Positions 47,586-58,787 of a stretch of 64,000 nucleotides of DNA are shown here, in pieces (within the stretch, counting starts at the first letter, position 1; each line of letters opens with the position of its first letter). Below the pieces are notes generated by a model. That model saw only the letters and a program-made list of their open reading frames with translations, was not told the DNA's origin and made no database searches. The position numbers were made by a program, and so were the translations under genes. Location of the stretch: NCBI GenBank assembly GCA_033782935.1, contig JAWQEG010000474.1:2526228-2590227 (forward strand), given 5' to 3'. The stretch comes from Petrolisthes cinctipes. Taxonomy: Eukaryota > Arthropoda > Malacostraca > Decapoda > Porcellanidae.

Positions 47586-49771
47586 TCAAGTGGAGCGGTC
47601 CTTCTGGGAGGGGTGGGAGAAGGAGGGCCTCTGGAAGGGCTTGGAGCCCTGTCCTCTCCCTCGAAACGGCTGCTGGCCCCTCTGGGAGAACCTGTTGTGC
47701 TGTTTCGGGGGAGTGGGGTAGGAAGGCCTTGGCAGTCTCGAAGGCTGGGAGGACCTCCGAGGCTGGTACGCTGGTCTGGGAGGCTGTGGGGCACGTGGCC
47801 TATGGACAAACAGATTGATTAGGAAAAAAGGGGCCGTTATTTTCCTCTAATTTCACCTCCTGTGTAAGATTAACTCAGGTAATGGGATTAACGAGAGGTA
47901 CTTACTTGGAGGTAGAGGGTTTTGGGAGATTAATCACTGCTGGGAGGGAGGAGAAGATTGCGTCTGTCACCGCCTGGTCGAAGAGGGCAGGAGAAAGAGG
48001 GGCAGCTCGTACCACTCCCCTCTGTGCCATCTCCGGCGCAGATTTCGCGGCTGCCTGGTGGGCTGCCAGTCTCGCCTCGGCGAAAATCCTCGCCTCCTCC
48101 CGCATATTGTGTGTCGCCATCGCTGCGACGCCTTCCATGACGGTGGCCATGGACGAGAGTGTGTCACTGTAAGGGGTAAACAAGGAAAACCGAGCGAACC
48201 CGGGGTAGAGACACGAGAGTAAACTGAGAGACCCTCTACCCTGTATCCCTCAAAAACCCCAACACAAGATGTAATTGTACTCACGCTAGCTGTAAACCCG
48301 ACATCTCGTGGTAGGTGTTGGTGAGGGCGTTGAAGCAGTCCCTGATGAGAGAGGCAGCCGTACCCGTGGAGATGGTATGCGCCAACTCCAACCTAGCTGA
48401 CGACTCTGCCTGCCTTAACTTGCCGTCGGGCTCCTTCAGTTGGTAGGGGACCGGAGGCTCCTTCTCCGTCTTCCACAGACATTCCCTCAAACCCGGCGGG
48501 GCACGGGAATGAGGGAGGACGACCGGGAAAGATGGAGGAGGTGGTTTCCTGGCCACGTTGTGTTTTTGGTGGTCCAGGGACTTAAGAAGAAGGGCTGGAA
48601 TGTCCAGGTCCCCTTCACCCTTATCCCCTGGGAAGTACGCATCCGGGGAAAGGAGGACTGCCGTGTTCCCGTGGGAGCGGTCAATCCTCCAAGCCTCGGA
48701 CAGCTGCAAGTTGCTGTACTCCACCAAAAAACCCATCACGTCCAGGGTAGCCGCAGAGGATACCTTTGATGAAGTGGGTACAGGAGCTGAAATGGGACGG
48801 ACCTTGTAGAAGGGTATAGCGTCGCCCTTATCATCTGCCCCCCACTTCACCAGGACATCATCCCTCCGGGTCCACACGTCTGGTTGGGCGGTGTCCGGAG
48901 ACCAAGCCACCAGTCTGCCCTCCTCCGAAGAGTGGGTCCAGGAAGGAGGAAGGAGAGCCCAAGAGTAGGGGAGGTACCCGTCGTCCATAGGATGGGGTGA
49001 CGGGGAAGGAGGGGAGGAGGTAGCCAACTCCTCAGCCACGTCCCCAGCCGGAGACTCGAGTCCCGGAGATAAAGAAGGGACGGGAATGTCTCCAACATCC
49101 CCGGGTGGACTCGCTCCCCCGACCGGAGCAGAAGCAGGAGGAGGGGCAAGGATGAGAGTAGGAACGGGTTCCGGAGCACCAGCCGGAGGCTGCACAGTGG
49201 GACCCGAAGGAAGAAGGGCAGGAATGGCGTGAGGCATAAGGGTATGGAAGATCTTAACAATCTTCAACGACGAGGGGCTCACCTCCCCCCGCTTACCCTT
49301 GCGGGGTTTGCGGACGGGCGAAGGAGAGTCCCCCGACGAAGACGAAGAGGATGAAGAGGACGACGACGAAGAGGAAGGAGAACGGCGACGAGCCCGGGAC
49401 TTCTTGGCGTGGCGGGACCTTTTTGCCGATCGCTTGCGTCCTCTAGAGCGACCCGAAGAGCCGGCTCTAGAGGGCGACGAAGCTGGAGGTTCCCTGCTGG
49501 GCCCTTGTACCGGTGAGGTAGGCAGGGTAACCAGCGCGACAGACTCGCTCGCTTCCCGGGGTGTGAAGCCCCGAGAAGGAGTCGTAGTACCGTCAAGGGA
49601 AGGAGGCTCAATCTCTCGGGCCGCAGGGGGTTCTAGCCCCTGAGACTCCGAGAGACAAGTAGAAGGGTAACGGGACCTGGCTGTAGTTTGTTGGTGTGAC
49701 GGAGTGCACGAGGTGGACGAGGTATTGTAGGTGGAAGGAAATGTCGGTGACGTGGATGTTGTAGTAGTCAC
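47586..49771 (-). CDS. gag: DIRS Gag-like protein, three exons
   Basis: Predicted exons on the minus strand are 49771-48285, 48166-47906 and 47799-47586. Introns of 118 and 106 bp start GTGAGT and GTAAGT and end in pyrimidine-rich TTACAG and TCCATAG. Joining keeps the frame: 654 codons including the stop. The protein is Pro/Ser-rich with a basic Arg/Ser block (about residues 90-135), an acidic middle, and a Gln/Arg/Pro-rich C-terminus fitting an RNA-binding Gag. No zinc knuckle is seen. The first 30-40 codons come from LINE B sequence and the frame opens at GTG, so the true start is unknown. Without splicing, exon 1 ends at a stop at once. Confidence 0.7.
47800..47905 (-). other. Predicted intron 2 of DIRS gag
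   Basis: Donor CCAA/GTAAGT at 47905-47900 and acceptor TTTGTCCATAG/G at 47800. The join completes a Lys codon and opens 71 further codons rich in Gln and Arg. Confidence 0.7.
48167..48284 (-). other. Predicted intron 1 of DIRS gag
   Basis: Donor GC/GTGAGT at 48284-48279 and acceptor CCCCTTACAG/T at 48167. The join completes an Ala codon and keeps the reading frame open into exon 2. Confidence 0.7.
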
Positions 49772-51876
49772 TGGCCGAATGATAGTACTGTCTGATAGTG
49801 GAGCTGACTGAGGGATAGCATGTTGAGGGGGGAGAGAGCATTGTTGTATCCTGTGTACTCACCACACAGTATTATTTTACACGCCCTTTTCTGCACTCTC
49901 TCTAGTTAAAGTTTCTGGTTGGTGTTGATAGAGGATGACCAGGCAGTTGACGCATAGGTAAGCTTGGGTAGTATGAAGGAGCTATAGATGGTACTGAGCT
50001 CCAACATGGGTGTCCCAAGTGACCTCAGTCGTCTTAACATGTAGAGACTGTACGAGGCTGACTTGATCGTGATATTTACATGTTCCTTCCAGTTGAGTTT
50101 ATGGTCGATGGTAATACCCAGGAGTTTGGTGGACTGAACCAACTGGAGAGGATGGTCACCCACAGTCATTAATGGTGGTTGTACTTGGGTGGTGGCGGTG
50201 TTGAAATGTATAACTACGGTCTTATCATGGTTGATGGTGACCTTGTTGACTGTAGTCCATGCCTGCAGCAAGTCAAGGATACCTTGCAGTGGTGTGTAGT
50301 CCGGTGAGGTGTTATCCACTGTTATCCCCACCGTGCAGTCATTCACATACTTCCACCTGGCAGGGGTATCGGTTAGGGAGTCATTGATCAGGATTAAGAA
50401 GCACAGAGGTCCCATCTTAGTCCTCTGGGGAACACCACAACTGAGGGGTTGTGGCCTTGGGACAGCACCCATGTACCTCACTACCTGTTGACGTCCAGCC
50501 AGGAAATCACACAGCCATGATACCAGGTAGAGGGGTAGTTCAAGTGCTATGGCTTTGTTGATAACTGTGAAGTGATCAACAAGGTCAAAAGCTTTCTTGA
50601 AATCAACAAAAGCAACAGCCAGTGATGTCTTGCGTTTGTCTAAGCCACTATGCAAGAAATCCAAAAAGCTTACTAAACTATGGGAGGTGGAAGATTTCCT
50701 CATGTTGCCAAACTGCCTTGTGTCAATTACATTTTTGATGTTATTATATGCCATATTAAAAACGAAATCTTCACAAATTAAACTGGGTATGGAGGTAATG
50801 GCAATAGGTCTGAGGTCACTGGGGGACTGTGGGGTGGGGATCTTAGGGATGGGGGTGACGTATGCTGTTTTCCATTGAGTGGGACATTTACACTGAGTTA
50901 GGGAGGCATTGACAATGGAGCAGAGGGGTGTGGCAAGTTTAATTGCAAAATCCTTGTATATTCTTATTGGGAGGTCGACTGGGGTGGTGGATCTTTTAGA
51001 TTTGAATTTAAGGAGTTTGTTGGCAAATTTGAACACTGGGAGGGGGTGAGGGAGAAGGCAGATAGGCAGGCAGTTTGGTGAGGTCAAGACTGGAGGAGGG
51101 ACTGACAAATGTTGGCAAAGTGAATGTTTATGGTCCCAGCTGCTTCATCACCTGATAAGTTAGAAACAAAGGGAAAAGAAGAGGGATTGCTGTTTAGACC
51201 ACAAATATCTTTTACTGTCCTGTACCATTTACCTATGTTGACTTCTTTAAGGCTGTGCACTTTCCTGAGATAGAAGGTCTTCTTGGCTGCTTTTATTTCC
51301 CTGATAATCTGGTTTCGTAATGTTTTATACCTGAGCTCGTTGGTGTAGTATCTTTTATTGCACTGCTCGATCAGTCTCTTTATCCTGGGCGTAATCCAGG
51401 GTACATCATCAGGGTGAATTTTCATTTTTTTAACAGGGAAGAAGTGATGGTAGGCTGTGGTGATGGTATCCTGATAATTGTTCCACTTTAACTGTACATC
51501 TTCCACTGTCAGCACCTCAGTCCAAGGGTGATGAGTCACCCATTGTCCAAAACGTCACATCGCAGAGTCAGGAGTGGGTCTATATGTAGTAGTTACAGCT
51601 GGAGACCGTGAGGTGGTAGGTGCTGGGGCCCACAGTACAGATAGGTGTGTACTCCGCCCCATGGGAGGTAGTGGTTGAGGGGGGGGGGAGGTAGTGGGTG
51701 CCTATATCAGTCATGATGAGATCTAGGGTGGCATTTCCATTCGTAGGGAAGTCTACTAACTGTACTAGGTTGAGGTGTTGCATAATGTGACTGACATCCA
51801 CTTCGTTAAAGTCCCCACAAATCACTAGTTTAAAACAGGGTCTGAGGGAGTGGGCGGTGTCTATGATGTGGGTGAC
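49681..51876 (-). pseudogene. LINE B: endonuclease 3' half and reverse transcriptase
   Basis: The pieces in order on the minus strand are the endonuclease VICGDFNEVDVS (51820-51790), a linker with frameshifts near 51560 and 51100, and RT with TPIPKIPTP, LRPIAITSI, VDFKKAFDLVDH, GVPQRTKMGPLCFLILIND and KYVNDCTVG (about 50333-50355). The xxDD catalytic pair reads Asn-Asp, so the first Asp is lost. The conserved GVPQGxxxGP has Arg for Gly. Two stops break the C-terminal part (49904-49906 and about 49772). RT plus APE would run target-primed reverse transcription. This copy is inactive. Confidence 0.83.
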
Positions 51877-52127
51877 CAGGGGCCGGATACTCAAAACAAT
51901 TTAGGAATTCCTATCTCAGTTAGGAATTCCTAACTTCCCCAGTCGAGCTAGGAACTCATACTCAAAGCAATATCGACACTGTGGGACGCCATTTTTATTG
52001 TTCCTAAATCGGTTGGATTTAGGAAGACCCCCAAGGCCTTCTAAGTGAGTTAGGAACTCCGTCACCGTAGAAAAGTTGTGAAAATTGATAGAGCGACACT
52101 TGAAGTCACCAACACAAACGTGTTATT

Positions 52128-52561
52128 TTGTTGTTGTTGGAGAGGCAAGAGAGTGAAGAGACTAGTGCAGTGATGGAACTTTGGTTTGCCTACGAAAATA
52201 GCCGTCAGCTAAGGCGTGAGAGAGTCTACAGGGATATGCTAGACCCTCTACATCATAGTGATGAACACTTGCTGCGCTACTATAGATTTCCTCGGCATGA
52301 AATAATACATTTGTGCCAGGAACTGGAACCACGTTGCTCGACCCACTAGAAGGTCTCATGCGATACCAACAAGTACTCAAGTGTTATATAGTGACTCTGC
52401 GATTGTTGGCGAGTGGGACCTTCCAAAGTGTAATTGGGGATACAGCAGGAGTGACACAAGCAAGTGTGAGCAGAGTGGTGAACTCAGTGGTGCATATATT
52501 ATCAGAAAAAGCAATGTTTTTTCATGAAAAGGATTCTTTTTGCAGTTGTCTCACTGTGTAG
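52128..52561 (+). pseudogene. Harbinger transposase N-terminal remnant
   Basis: Two frames joined by a frameshift near 52330. The first has RRERVYRDMLDPLHHSDEHL and RYYRFPRHEIIHLCQ. The second has LRLLASGTFQSVIGDTAGVT and QASVSRVVNSVV. This is the helix-turn-helix region of HARBI1-like transposases. The downstream DDE catalytic domain is absent. The remnant cannot catalyse transposition. Confidence 0.78.
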
Positions 52562-53302
52562 GCTGTGACTTAACTAAGATGTCTTTTTTGTTTTTATTTA
52601 CCTCTGAGTTGGATCATGAGAAGGCAAATTTTTTTAACTTTTTTAATTAATGCTCACATTAACAATTCTTCAATGTATTTATCCAGTAATAAAATTTTTA
52701 AAAAATATATCCTGTATATATCTATATTTCCTTAGCCTACATAATTAAGCCTAAAAGTAGCACACACAAAAATAACCCTGAGTTACATAAAGTATCACAT
52801 TTTGTTTAAAGGAAAAAATAAATAAACCTGAGTTGACACAGTATCACAGTTTCTGCAAAGGCAAAATATGTATAACACTTCCACTGTGCTAGTGGAGATG
52901 TGCAGGCAAGTAAAGAAGACAGCACTAAATATACAGTACAGCCAACCGTGCATTGGTCCCACACCATATGATTAGTGTAAGGGAAAGTTTGGAGTAAAGA
53001 TTGTAGGTTGGAGAGGAGGGATGGAGGAGAGACTGAGCTTGAAAAGATGGATGGAGAAGAGATTGTAAGTTGGAGGATGGAAAAACCTAACCTAATCATG
53101 TAGTGATTTTAAATCAGAAAAATATACAAAACTGCACTAAGCTTAAAACAAAGATATATAATTATATAATACACAATGACATTGATTTCATGTGTAATGC
53201 TGACTTTAAAAAATAAAATAAAATACTGTAACACAGGAGGAACATGACACACAAGAACAAATCATAAATTAAGCATATTATTGGCACACAACCATACTTC
53301 CT
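52562..53302. other. Noncoding interior of Harbinger element
   Basis: A/T-rich with no ORF that matches transposase or an accessory Myb-like protein. Confidence 0.55.
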
Positions 53303-53633
53303 GAGATATATTGGTATTTATTGAAAGAATTACCGTTTTGCAGCAGTGTTGCCTGATCCGGCTGGGTGCCAGTATTTTACCCCCGTCATTTATTGTACTT
53401 TACCACGGTAATTTCCCGGTAGTTTGCCCAGGTTAGGTCCCAGTAGTTTGGGTATTATTACAGAATAACTGGGTTTTTGGCTAGGATCGCGCAGTATTAC
53501 CACATCTGGCTAGGTCCCGGAAATTTGCCCCAGTCACTTTGATAGTTTACACTGGTTATATCCCGGTAGTTTACCCAGGTTAGGTCCCGGTAGTTTGCCC
53601 AGGTTAGGTCCCGGTAGTCTGCTGTGGTCTAGG

Positions 53634-53663
53634 TTAGGTTAGGTCAGGTCAGGTAAGGTCAGA
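53634..53663. repeat. TTAGG-like short array 1
   Basis: ggttaggttaggtcaggtcaggtaaggtcag: pentamers close to the arthropod telomere repeat, degenerating to ggtca. A sister array is at about 53847-53882. Confidence 0.6.
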
Positions 53664-53846
53664 CTAATTTCCAAATTATGTTTGTAAAACGGGGCATCTC
53701 CGAGAGAAACACCATAGATGAAAAGTGTCTTAGAATGGTCCAAAATAGTGGGTAATGATACTAAAATATACAATATAGTGAACCCAGTTCTTATGTAAAT
53801 TTACCGTAGTTTGCCCAGGTTAGGTCCCGGTAGTCTGATGCGGTCT

Positions 53847-53882
53847 AGGTTAGGTTAGGTTAGGTCAGGTCAGGTAAGGTCA
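53847..53882. repeat. TTAGG-like short array 2
   Basis: Same as array 1 with one more ttagg unit, in the same context (gtcccggtagtctg upstream). Confidence 0.6.
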
Positions 53883-54414
53883 GGCTAATTTCAAAATGCC
53901 CCATTTGAATATGCCCTATCTTGGAAATGGGGCATTTGCGGAGGACATGCCATTGAGGAAAATAGTCTTCGAATGGTCTAAATAAGTGGGTAATAAAGGT
54001 AGAAAAAACGTACGCAATAACGGTAATTCTTTCAATATTTACCGATATATTTCATTTGTAATTGATATGAACTTAATATATATAATACTATACTGCACTT
54101 TAATATAAGAGGAACATATAAGAGGCGTTCTTATTACGTGTTTACAATACACAGCTGATATGATTCTTCTTCCCCATTGGCTGGAAAAAAGCGGGAACTA
54201 TTTGAAAGCTCCTTCCTGATTGGCTAAAGGACTTAGAAACTCCTAGAGGATTTAGGAACTCCTAAGTGTTAGGAAGGGTTTAGGAACTCCTCAGAATGTT
54301 TTGAGTATGGGCACTTAGGAAACGAGATAGGAGTTCCTAACCTGTTCCTACACTAGGCATTCCTAACTGAGATAGGAAGGCTAATTTAGAAACTTTTTGA
54401 GTATCCGGCCCCAG

Positions 54415-55044
54415 CATTTCAGCGGTGGTGGAGCGTGGGGGGTGATAAACCACACAAACAATGAGGGAAGCGAGTTGACGCGGGTGAGATGTAGGGGTGA
54501 CCCGTATCCACAGAACTTCTAATCTCTCTGGCACATTAACATTAAGGTGTGAGGGTAGAAGGTCACTACAGCAGTACACCACCACACCATTGCCTCTCCT
54601 CTCTTTTCTAAGATGGTGAAACAGTTCATAATTTTCAATGGCACAAATCTCGGGAACAATTTGCCACGCCTCCGTGATAGCCACGATGCCTGCATCCACT
54701 GTTTTCACTGTAACACTAACCTCTTCCACCTTGTTGCATAAGGAAGTGATGTTGGACATCAGTAGGGATGGTAAGTTGTGCCATAGTCGGGGCACTTCAA
54801 AGTAGTTACATTTTCTATCTTGCACTGGTGTTTTCTTCTTTCCTTGTAAGCTCTCCGTCATTATGGTAGGTATTTTCCTGGGAATACGGCGACCTCCTCT
54901 GCCGCCGTGGTAGTGGAAGATACCCAGTTCTTTCATCCGAATAATGGTATGGGGTGGAGGAGAGTGGGCACTCGACTTAAGCTGGTATAAGTCAGTGAGA
55001 CGGTATCTCTGCACAGGAATCTGTCTCTGTACTGGAACACACAT
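54415..55044 (-). pseudogene. LINE B endonuclease, N-terminal half
   Basis: Minus-strand frame with LMSNITSLCNKVEEV, DAGIVAITEAW and NYELFHHLRKERRGNGVVVY, the first half of an APE-type endonuclease. It ends at PRSTTAEML, where the Harbinger element was inserted, and continues as VTHIIDTAHS at 51876. The 5' end of the LINE is not found beyond about 55044. Confidence 0.8.
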
Positions 55045-56080
55045 GTTATTAAAATCACTGCCTTAAGGTCTTGAAGAAAGTATGATGGTTGTAGGTCAAC
55101 AGACTGACCCTGTGTGTGTGTGTATATTGTATTTCACTAAATACAGATATATTAATACAAGTGTACACATTATGTACAGTCTGTTACAGTTCCGACTGGG
55201 CCACCCAGTATCGAGAAATCGTAGATGTGGCAGCAGTGTGTGTGTGCTCGAAAATTATACGGATCGTCAACACTCTCCCTCTGTAGTGAACATGATTCTG
55301 CCTCAAAGTTCATTCCATAGATGGCGCTGTATAGTTGTGGAAGGAATGTGGACTGCAGGGTTGAAGTTTCGGGAAACAGCTATGCTCGTGCCAACGAGTC
55401 ATGAGCTCTCAGGCAGTGGTTGAGGAATGCTGATATGGAAATTTAGAACCTATATTACACAATGAGTAGGTGAAGCTAAGGTAAAGTTGTTCGTAGCCTG
55501 AACAGTGAATATTTTTTCTAAATGGATTTCATGTTTAGCATGCAACATTGCATTGTTTTCTTGTTTTTCTACCAACTAAGATCGAGCAGATAGGTTGTTT
55601 GCTTTGGCCATCATATTTTGGTAAGCATTATTTGACGGCATGTTTGCAATCATGTATTGCTTGTTCACATTTATGTCCAGAACATGTTCCAGACATGTCA
55701 GCAGACATGTTTTGGACAATGTTTTGGGCTTCGTGTGGCCGCGGCTTAAGACAGTATAGGTGTATGTGTATGTGTCTGTGGGAGTGCGTGTCTGTTTGTG
55801 TGTGTGTGTGTGTGTGTGTAAGTATAGGTGTGTGTGTGAGTAGGTGTGTGTGTGTGTGTGTGTGTGTGTAGGACATAAAAACAGGTTGTATTTATTTTTT
55901 AATTTATTGTTCAATGGCGCTAAACAATATATAGGCAACAAAATCATATGAGTAGACAGAATCCTTAAATTCTAATGACCACGGTCAGACACATGCACAC
56001 ACCCACACACCCACACACGGAAATAAAACAAAACGAAACACGAGAATACAAACAAGGAATTACCTTATAAACTACTTCAA
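55045..56080. other. Intergenic stretch, no gene seen
   Basis: Unique-looking sequence with a (TG)n microsatellite at about 55797-55870 and a CA-rich patch at about 55988-56020. No ORF has recognisable similarity. Confidence 0.6.
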
Positions 56081-56084
56081 TCCA

Positions 56085-58045
56085 CAAATCCGAGGGTGGA
56101 GCACTAGAAGTTCCTCTAAAACATGGTGGTTCAGCAAGTGTCGACAAAGCACATCAAGCAGCAGGCCTCGGGGTAGAAAGTGTCAGACAGTGAGACAGGC
56201 CAGACAATAGTGTTCTATAGTGTCATTGTGAGGCGCTCGACACAAGCGACACTCAGTGAAGGGAGGCTTACCCTCCAACCAGGCCACCGGTAGCCCAACC
56301 TTAAACGAGCAGAGACTACATTGTGCCTCCGAACCATGAGGCCAAGGCGACGGAAGGCAGACCGTACTCTACAGTGGTAGCAGGTCAGGGAGAGAGACGT
56401 CTATCACCACGAAGAGGCAGACAGCAGGCTTCTTTCGCGAGTCTGTCAACTGTAGCATTGTGTTGTAACCGGACATGGAATGGCACATAGAAATTTGACA
56501 GTCAAGTCATGATGATGCAATAAGGCCAAAAACGATAAAATCTGATGAACAACTGAAGAGTGTGTGGACTGAACACTGGAGAGAGACTGAAGGGCAGACT
56601 TGGAGTCACAAATGATGTCAGCATTTACTCCCAGTTGACAAAGAAAACTAACATTCAGAATGGCATACAGTTCACACAATGTGGAGCTGGAGTGGTCACG
56701 GAGACGACGGCCAACCCAGCAGCCTGGAGGTGGCTTCAAGTCAGGTGAGAACACGGCAACACCAGCTTCACCATCCACTTGCAATGAGCCATCAGTGTAG
56801 AGGCAGTGTGGAACCGTGATGGAGGACATCACTGTTTCCACATGTTCTACAGCCAACTGCAGCTATAGAGAAGGCAGTTCCAACTTGGAAGTCGGTATGT
56901 AACTCACATCAGGCATTTGGTAGCATCCACGGAGGGGCCCTGGGGGGACGTCTGCAACCATTATATCTAAATTAAGGGTACGGAGCACAGAGGAAACAGA
57001 CCTAATAAGTACACGTCCAGCGGGCAGTATGGGAAGGACGGGGGATATTGGTCCAAGAGAAGTCCTGACAGCAAGGTACAATACATAACATTAGATTAAA
57101 ATACTCTCGACTAATTGAGAAAGATGCAACTCACGCTGCAAATTCACTATTCTGGTTGACATGGGATAGAGAAGACTCAATCTTATCGCTCTATTCTGAA
57201 ATTTTTCAAATGTCTCCAGAGTAGCCCTTGAAAGTTGAAGCAAAAGAAGGAGAGAGGTATTCAACAACGGAACAAATTATAACAATATAGATGGTCCTGG
57301 CTACAGGAATGGAGATGCCCGAAGAGTTGTTAGTGAGGCATTGATGTGGTTTAATTCGGCGCTGGAGGGAGGACAGCCAAAATATTGACAGGTGCACCCA
57401 GGTAGCAGTACTGGGAACATAGAGAAAAGACAATCCCTACAATGGTGAAGACTGGCAGAACTTGAGGAGGGGGGCAAGTGAATATTTTGCTCTTATCTGA
57501 GGAAACAATATTGCCACACTAAGAGGAAGCCACAGTGAATGAGGAAAAAATCAATTGGAAATCCCTTGTCGTGGTAGAATGAACAAAAATATCATCATCA
57601 TAGCATGTAATATTAGTTCCAGGAATATCAGGCATACCAAGATGTACACTGCGCAATGGACTGAACACATCACTGAAAAACACACGGCTGGTCCTGTTAC
57701 TTAGGTAGCCCCGAATACACAGTGAAAGATTACCTATTATCCCATAGTCAACTATTTGATCCAAAATAATGTCCCTATTAACAACATTGAAGTTACTTTG
57801 AAGGTCAATGTCCCCAGAGAGGCGAGAGTACAATTCGACGAGTCAGTGGTGTGTGCTGTGCTGGGGAATGAAATCAAACAGACACGGAGAAAGACAATCC
57901 TGCTGTCGGTACATGAGACGGTTGAGTAAGATCCTATACACAACTTTACAAAAACAGGAGGTAAGGGAAATAGGTCTGAAATTGGCTGTGGGTATTATTG
58001 TGCTTTTAGTCCAGTTCGTGGTACAGTCGCAATCCACAGTCCCTA
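56085..58045 (-). pseudogene. LINE C copy, antisense, 5'-truncated and decayed
   Basis: The minus strand matches the 3' half of LINE C at 61720-63930. Pieces include the RT start (FRPISLTSCFCKV, near 57990), RT palm relics (the catalytic YADD reads YDDD near 57600), SSGISIPVARTIY (57300), RNase H (CLYTDGSLQVDG, 56800) and the C-terminal Cys/His region near 56230. Stops and frameshifts break it throughout. The RNase H part remains open as a 136-codon frame at 56446-56856. Confidence 0.85.
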
Positions 58046-58590
58046 GCCCATCTAGAGTAGGCGGTTTCTACACGACAGCCCACCCAAAAGGCGTCTTTTT
58101 GTCATCCAAGAGCAGGATTGGGATATGAAGACCATCTTGGGGACGCTTGGTATCGGCAGACAAAAACTGACATGGATAGATAATAAATGTTTTTTGTCGT
58201 CAAGCGTGGGATAGGGAAGCTAAAAGGAAGTGAATACAGTATCCGTGGTACTTGACATGTTAAACACACATGCTTTATAAACTAAATTTGCAATGCAGTA
58301 CAATAATTACCTCTCCCTATATAAAGGTAGCAAGGTTATTGAATTTACGAAGACAATATACCCTTGACACACTATAGTTCTCATCAATTTTGCCTCCTAT
58401 ATGCTTCATAAATATCACCATGGTGAGTATAAATTTTGATCGGTGAGCATAAGAAAAAGCAGTATAAACCTACAATTCTGATATGCAATAACATCACTTT
58501 CGTATGCCTTCAGGAATGAAAGTTTAATGTACACTCGTGATACGTAATCCCTGACCAGAGACGAATGGCAGGCACCACACATATACCCTG
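58046..58590. other. Spacer between the two LINE C copies
   Basis: No gene seen. The segment up to about 58140 may be diverged LINE C sequence. Confidence 0.45.
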
Positions 58591-58787
58591 GAGTCTCGCT
58601 CCAGAACAGGTGGAGTGTGGACGTACTCGTGGCGCTCTGCCTCCATTCTCGTTTGTGTTGTTGTTTGTGTTGTTTTGGAGCTCTTGTTGTTGCTGGTGTG
58701 TGGGTGTGTGTGTGTGTGTCCCTGGCTGATTGAGTGTTTAGTTGTTTGTGTTGTTGTTTGCTTTCCATCTAGGCCTTACCTGGCCTG

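Larger units (their letters stand above)
44481..49680 (-). mobile_element. DIRS-type tyrosine-recombinase retrotransposon, antisense
   Basis: Minus-strand order: gag-like, RT, RNase H and following conserved region, tyrosine recombinase. It has no LTRs, integrase or endonuclease. This gene set defines DIRS elements. Three introns with good splice signals divide the 5' half. The 5' edge against LINE B lies between about 49640 and 49690. The expected terminal inverted repeat was not found, so the 5' end may be truncated. Pol has two in-frame stops and one frameshift, and the recombinase one stop. Confidence 0.88.
53303..54052. mobile_element. Foldback/MITE-like element nested in Harbinger
   Basis: Inverted ends of about 33 bp (gatatattggtatttattg... 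at 53305 and its reverse complement ending at 54050, several mismatches) enclose about 750 bp. Inside are two direct repeats of about 170 bp (53588-53745 and 53805-53985) that each hold a block of ggtta/ggtca repeats. No ORF and no clear target duplication. Confidence 0.55.
51880..54411 (+). mobile_element. PIF/Harbinger DNA transposon inserted in LINE B
   Basis: A 2,532-bp element with perfect 17-bp terminal inverted repeats GGGCCGGATACTCAAAA and a 3-bp CAG target duplication (51877-51879 and 54412-54414). Subterminal palindromes of the type TTAGGAATTCCTAA occur at both ends. CWG three-base duplications are known for Harbinger. Only the N-terminal part of a transposase remains, so it is non-autonomous. 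Confidence 0.88.
49681..55044 (-). mobile_element. LINE B, non-LTR element with APE endonuclease, antisense, interrupted
   Basis: Two halves, 54415-55044 (N-terminal endonuclease) and 49681-51876 (rest of endonuclease, RT, C-terminus), are separated by a Harbinger transposon. The C-terminal coding block (CKIIL...LLQHPRHRHF...ALRHTNKLQP) runs to about 49690, where DIRS sequence takes over. The clade was not assigned. Confidence 0.82.

Noticed and set aside
48440..49643. Plus-strand frames opposite DIRS gag
   Set aside because: Reverse complement of a Ser/Pro/Arg-rich frame. No independent support.
55548..55947. Frames across the TG microsatellite
   Set aside because: Low-complexity Cys/Val or His/Thr runs only.
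58415..58768. 117-codon minus-strand frame before LINE C
   Set aside because: Covers a G/T-rich 5' untranslated region. His/Thr runs and no domain.
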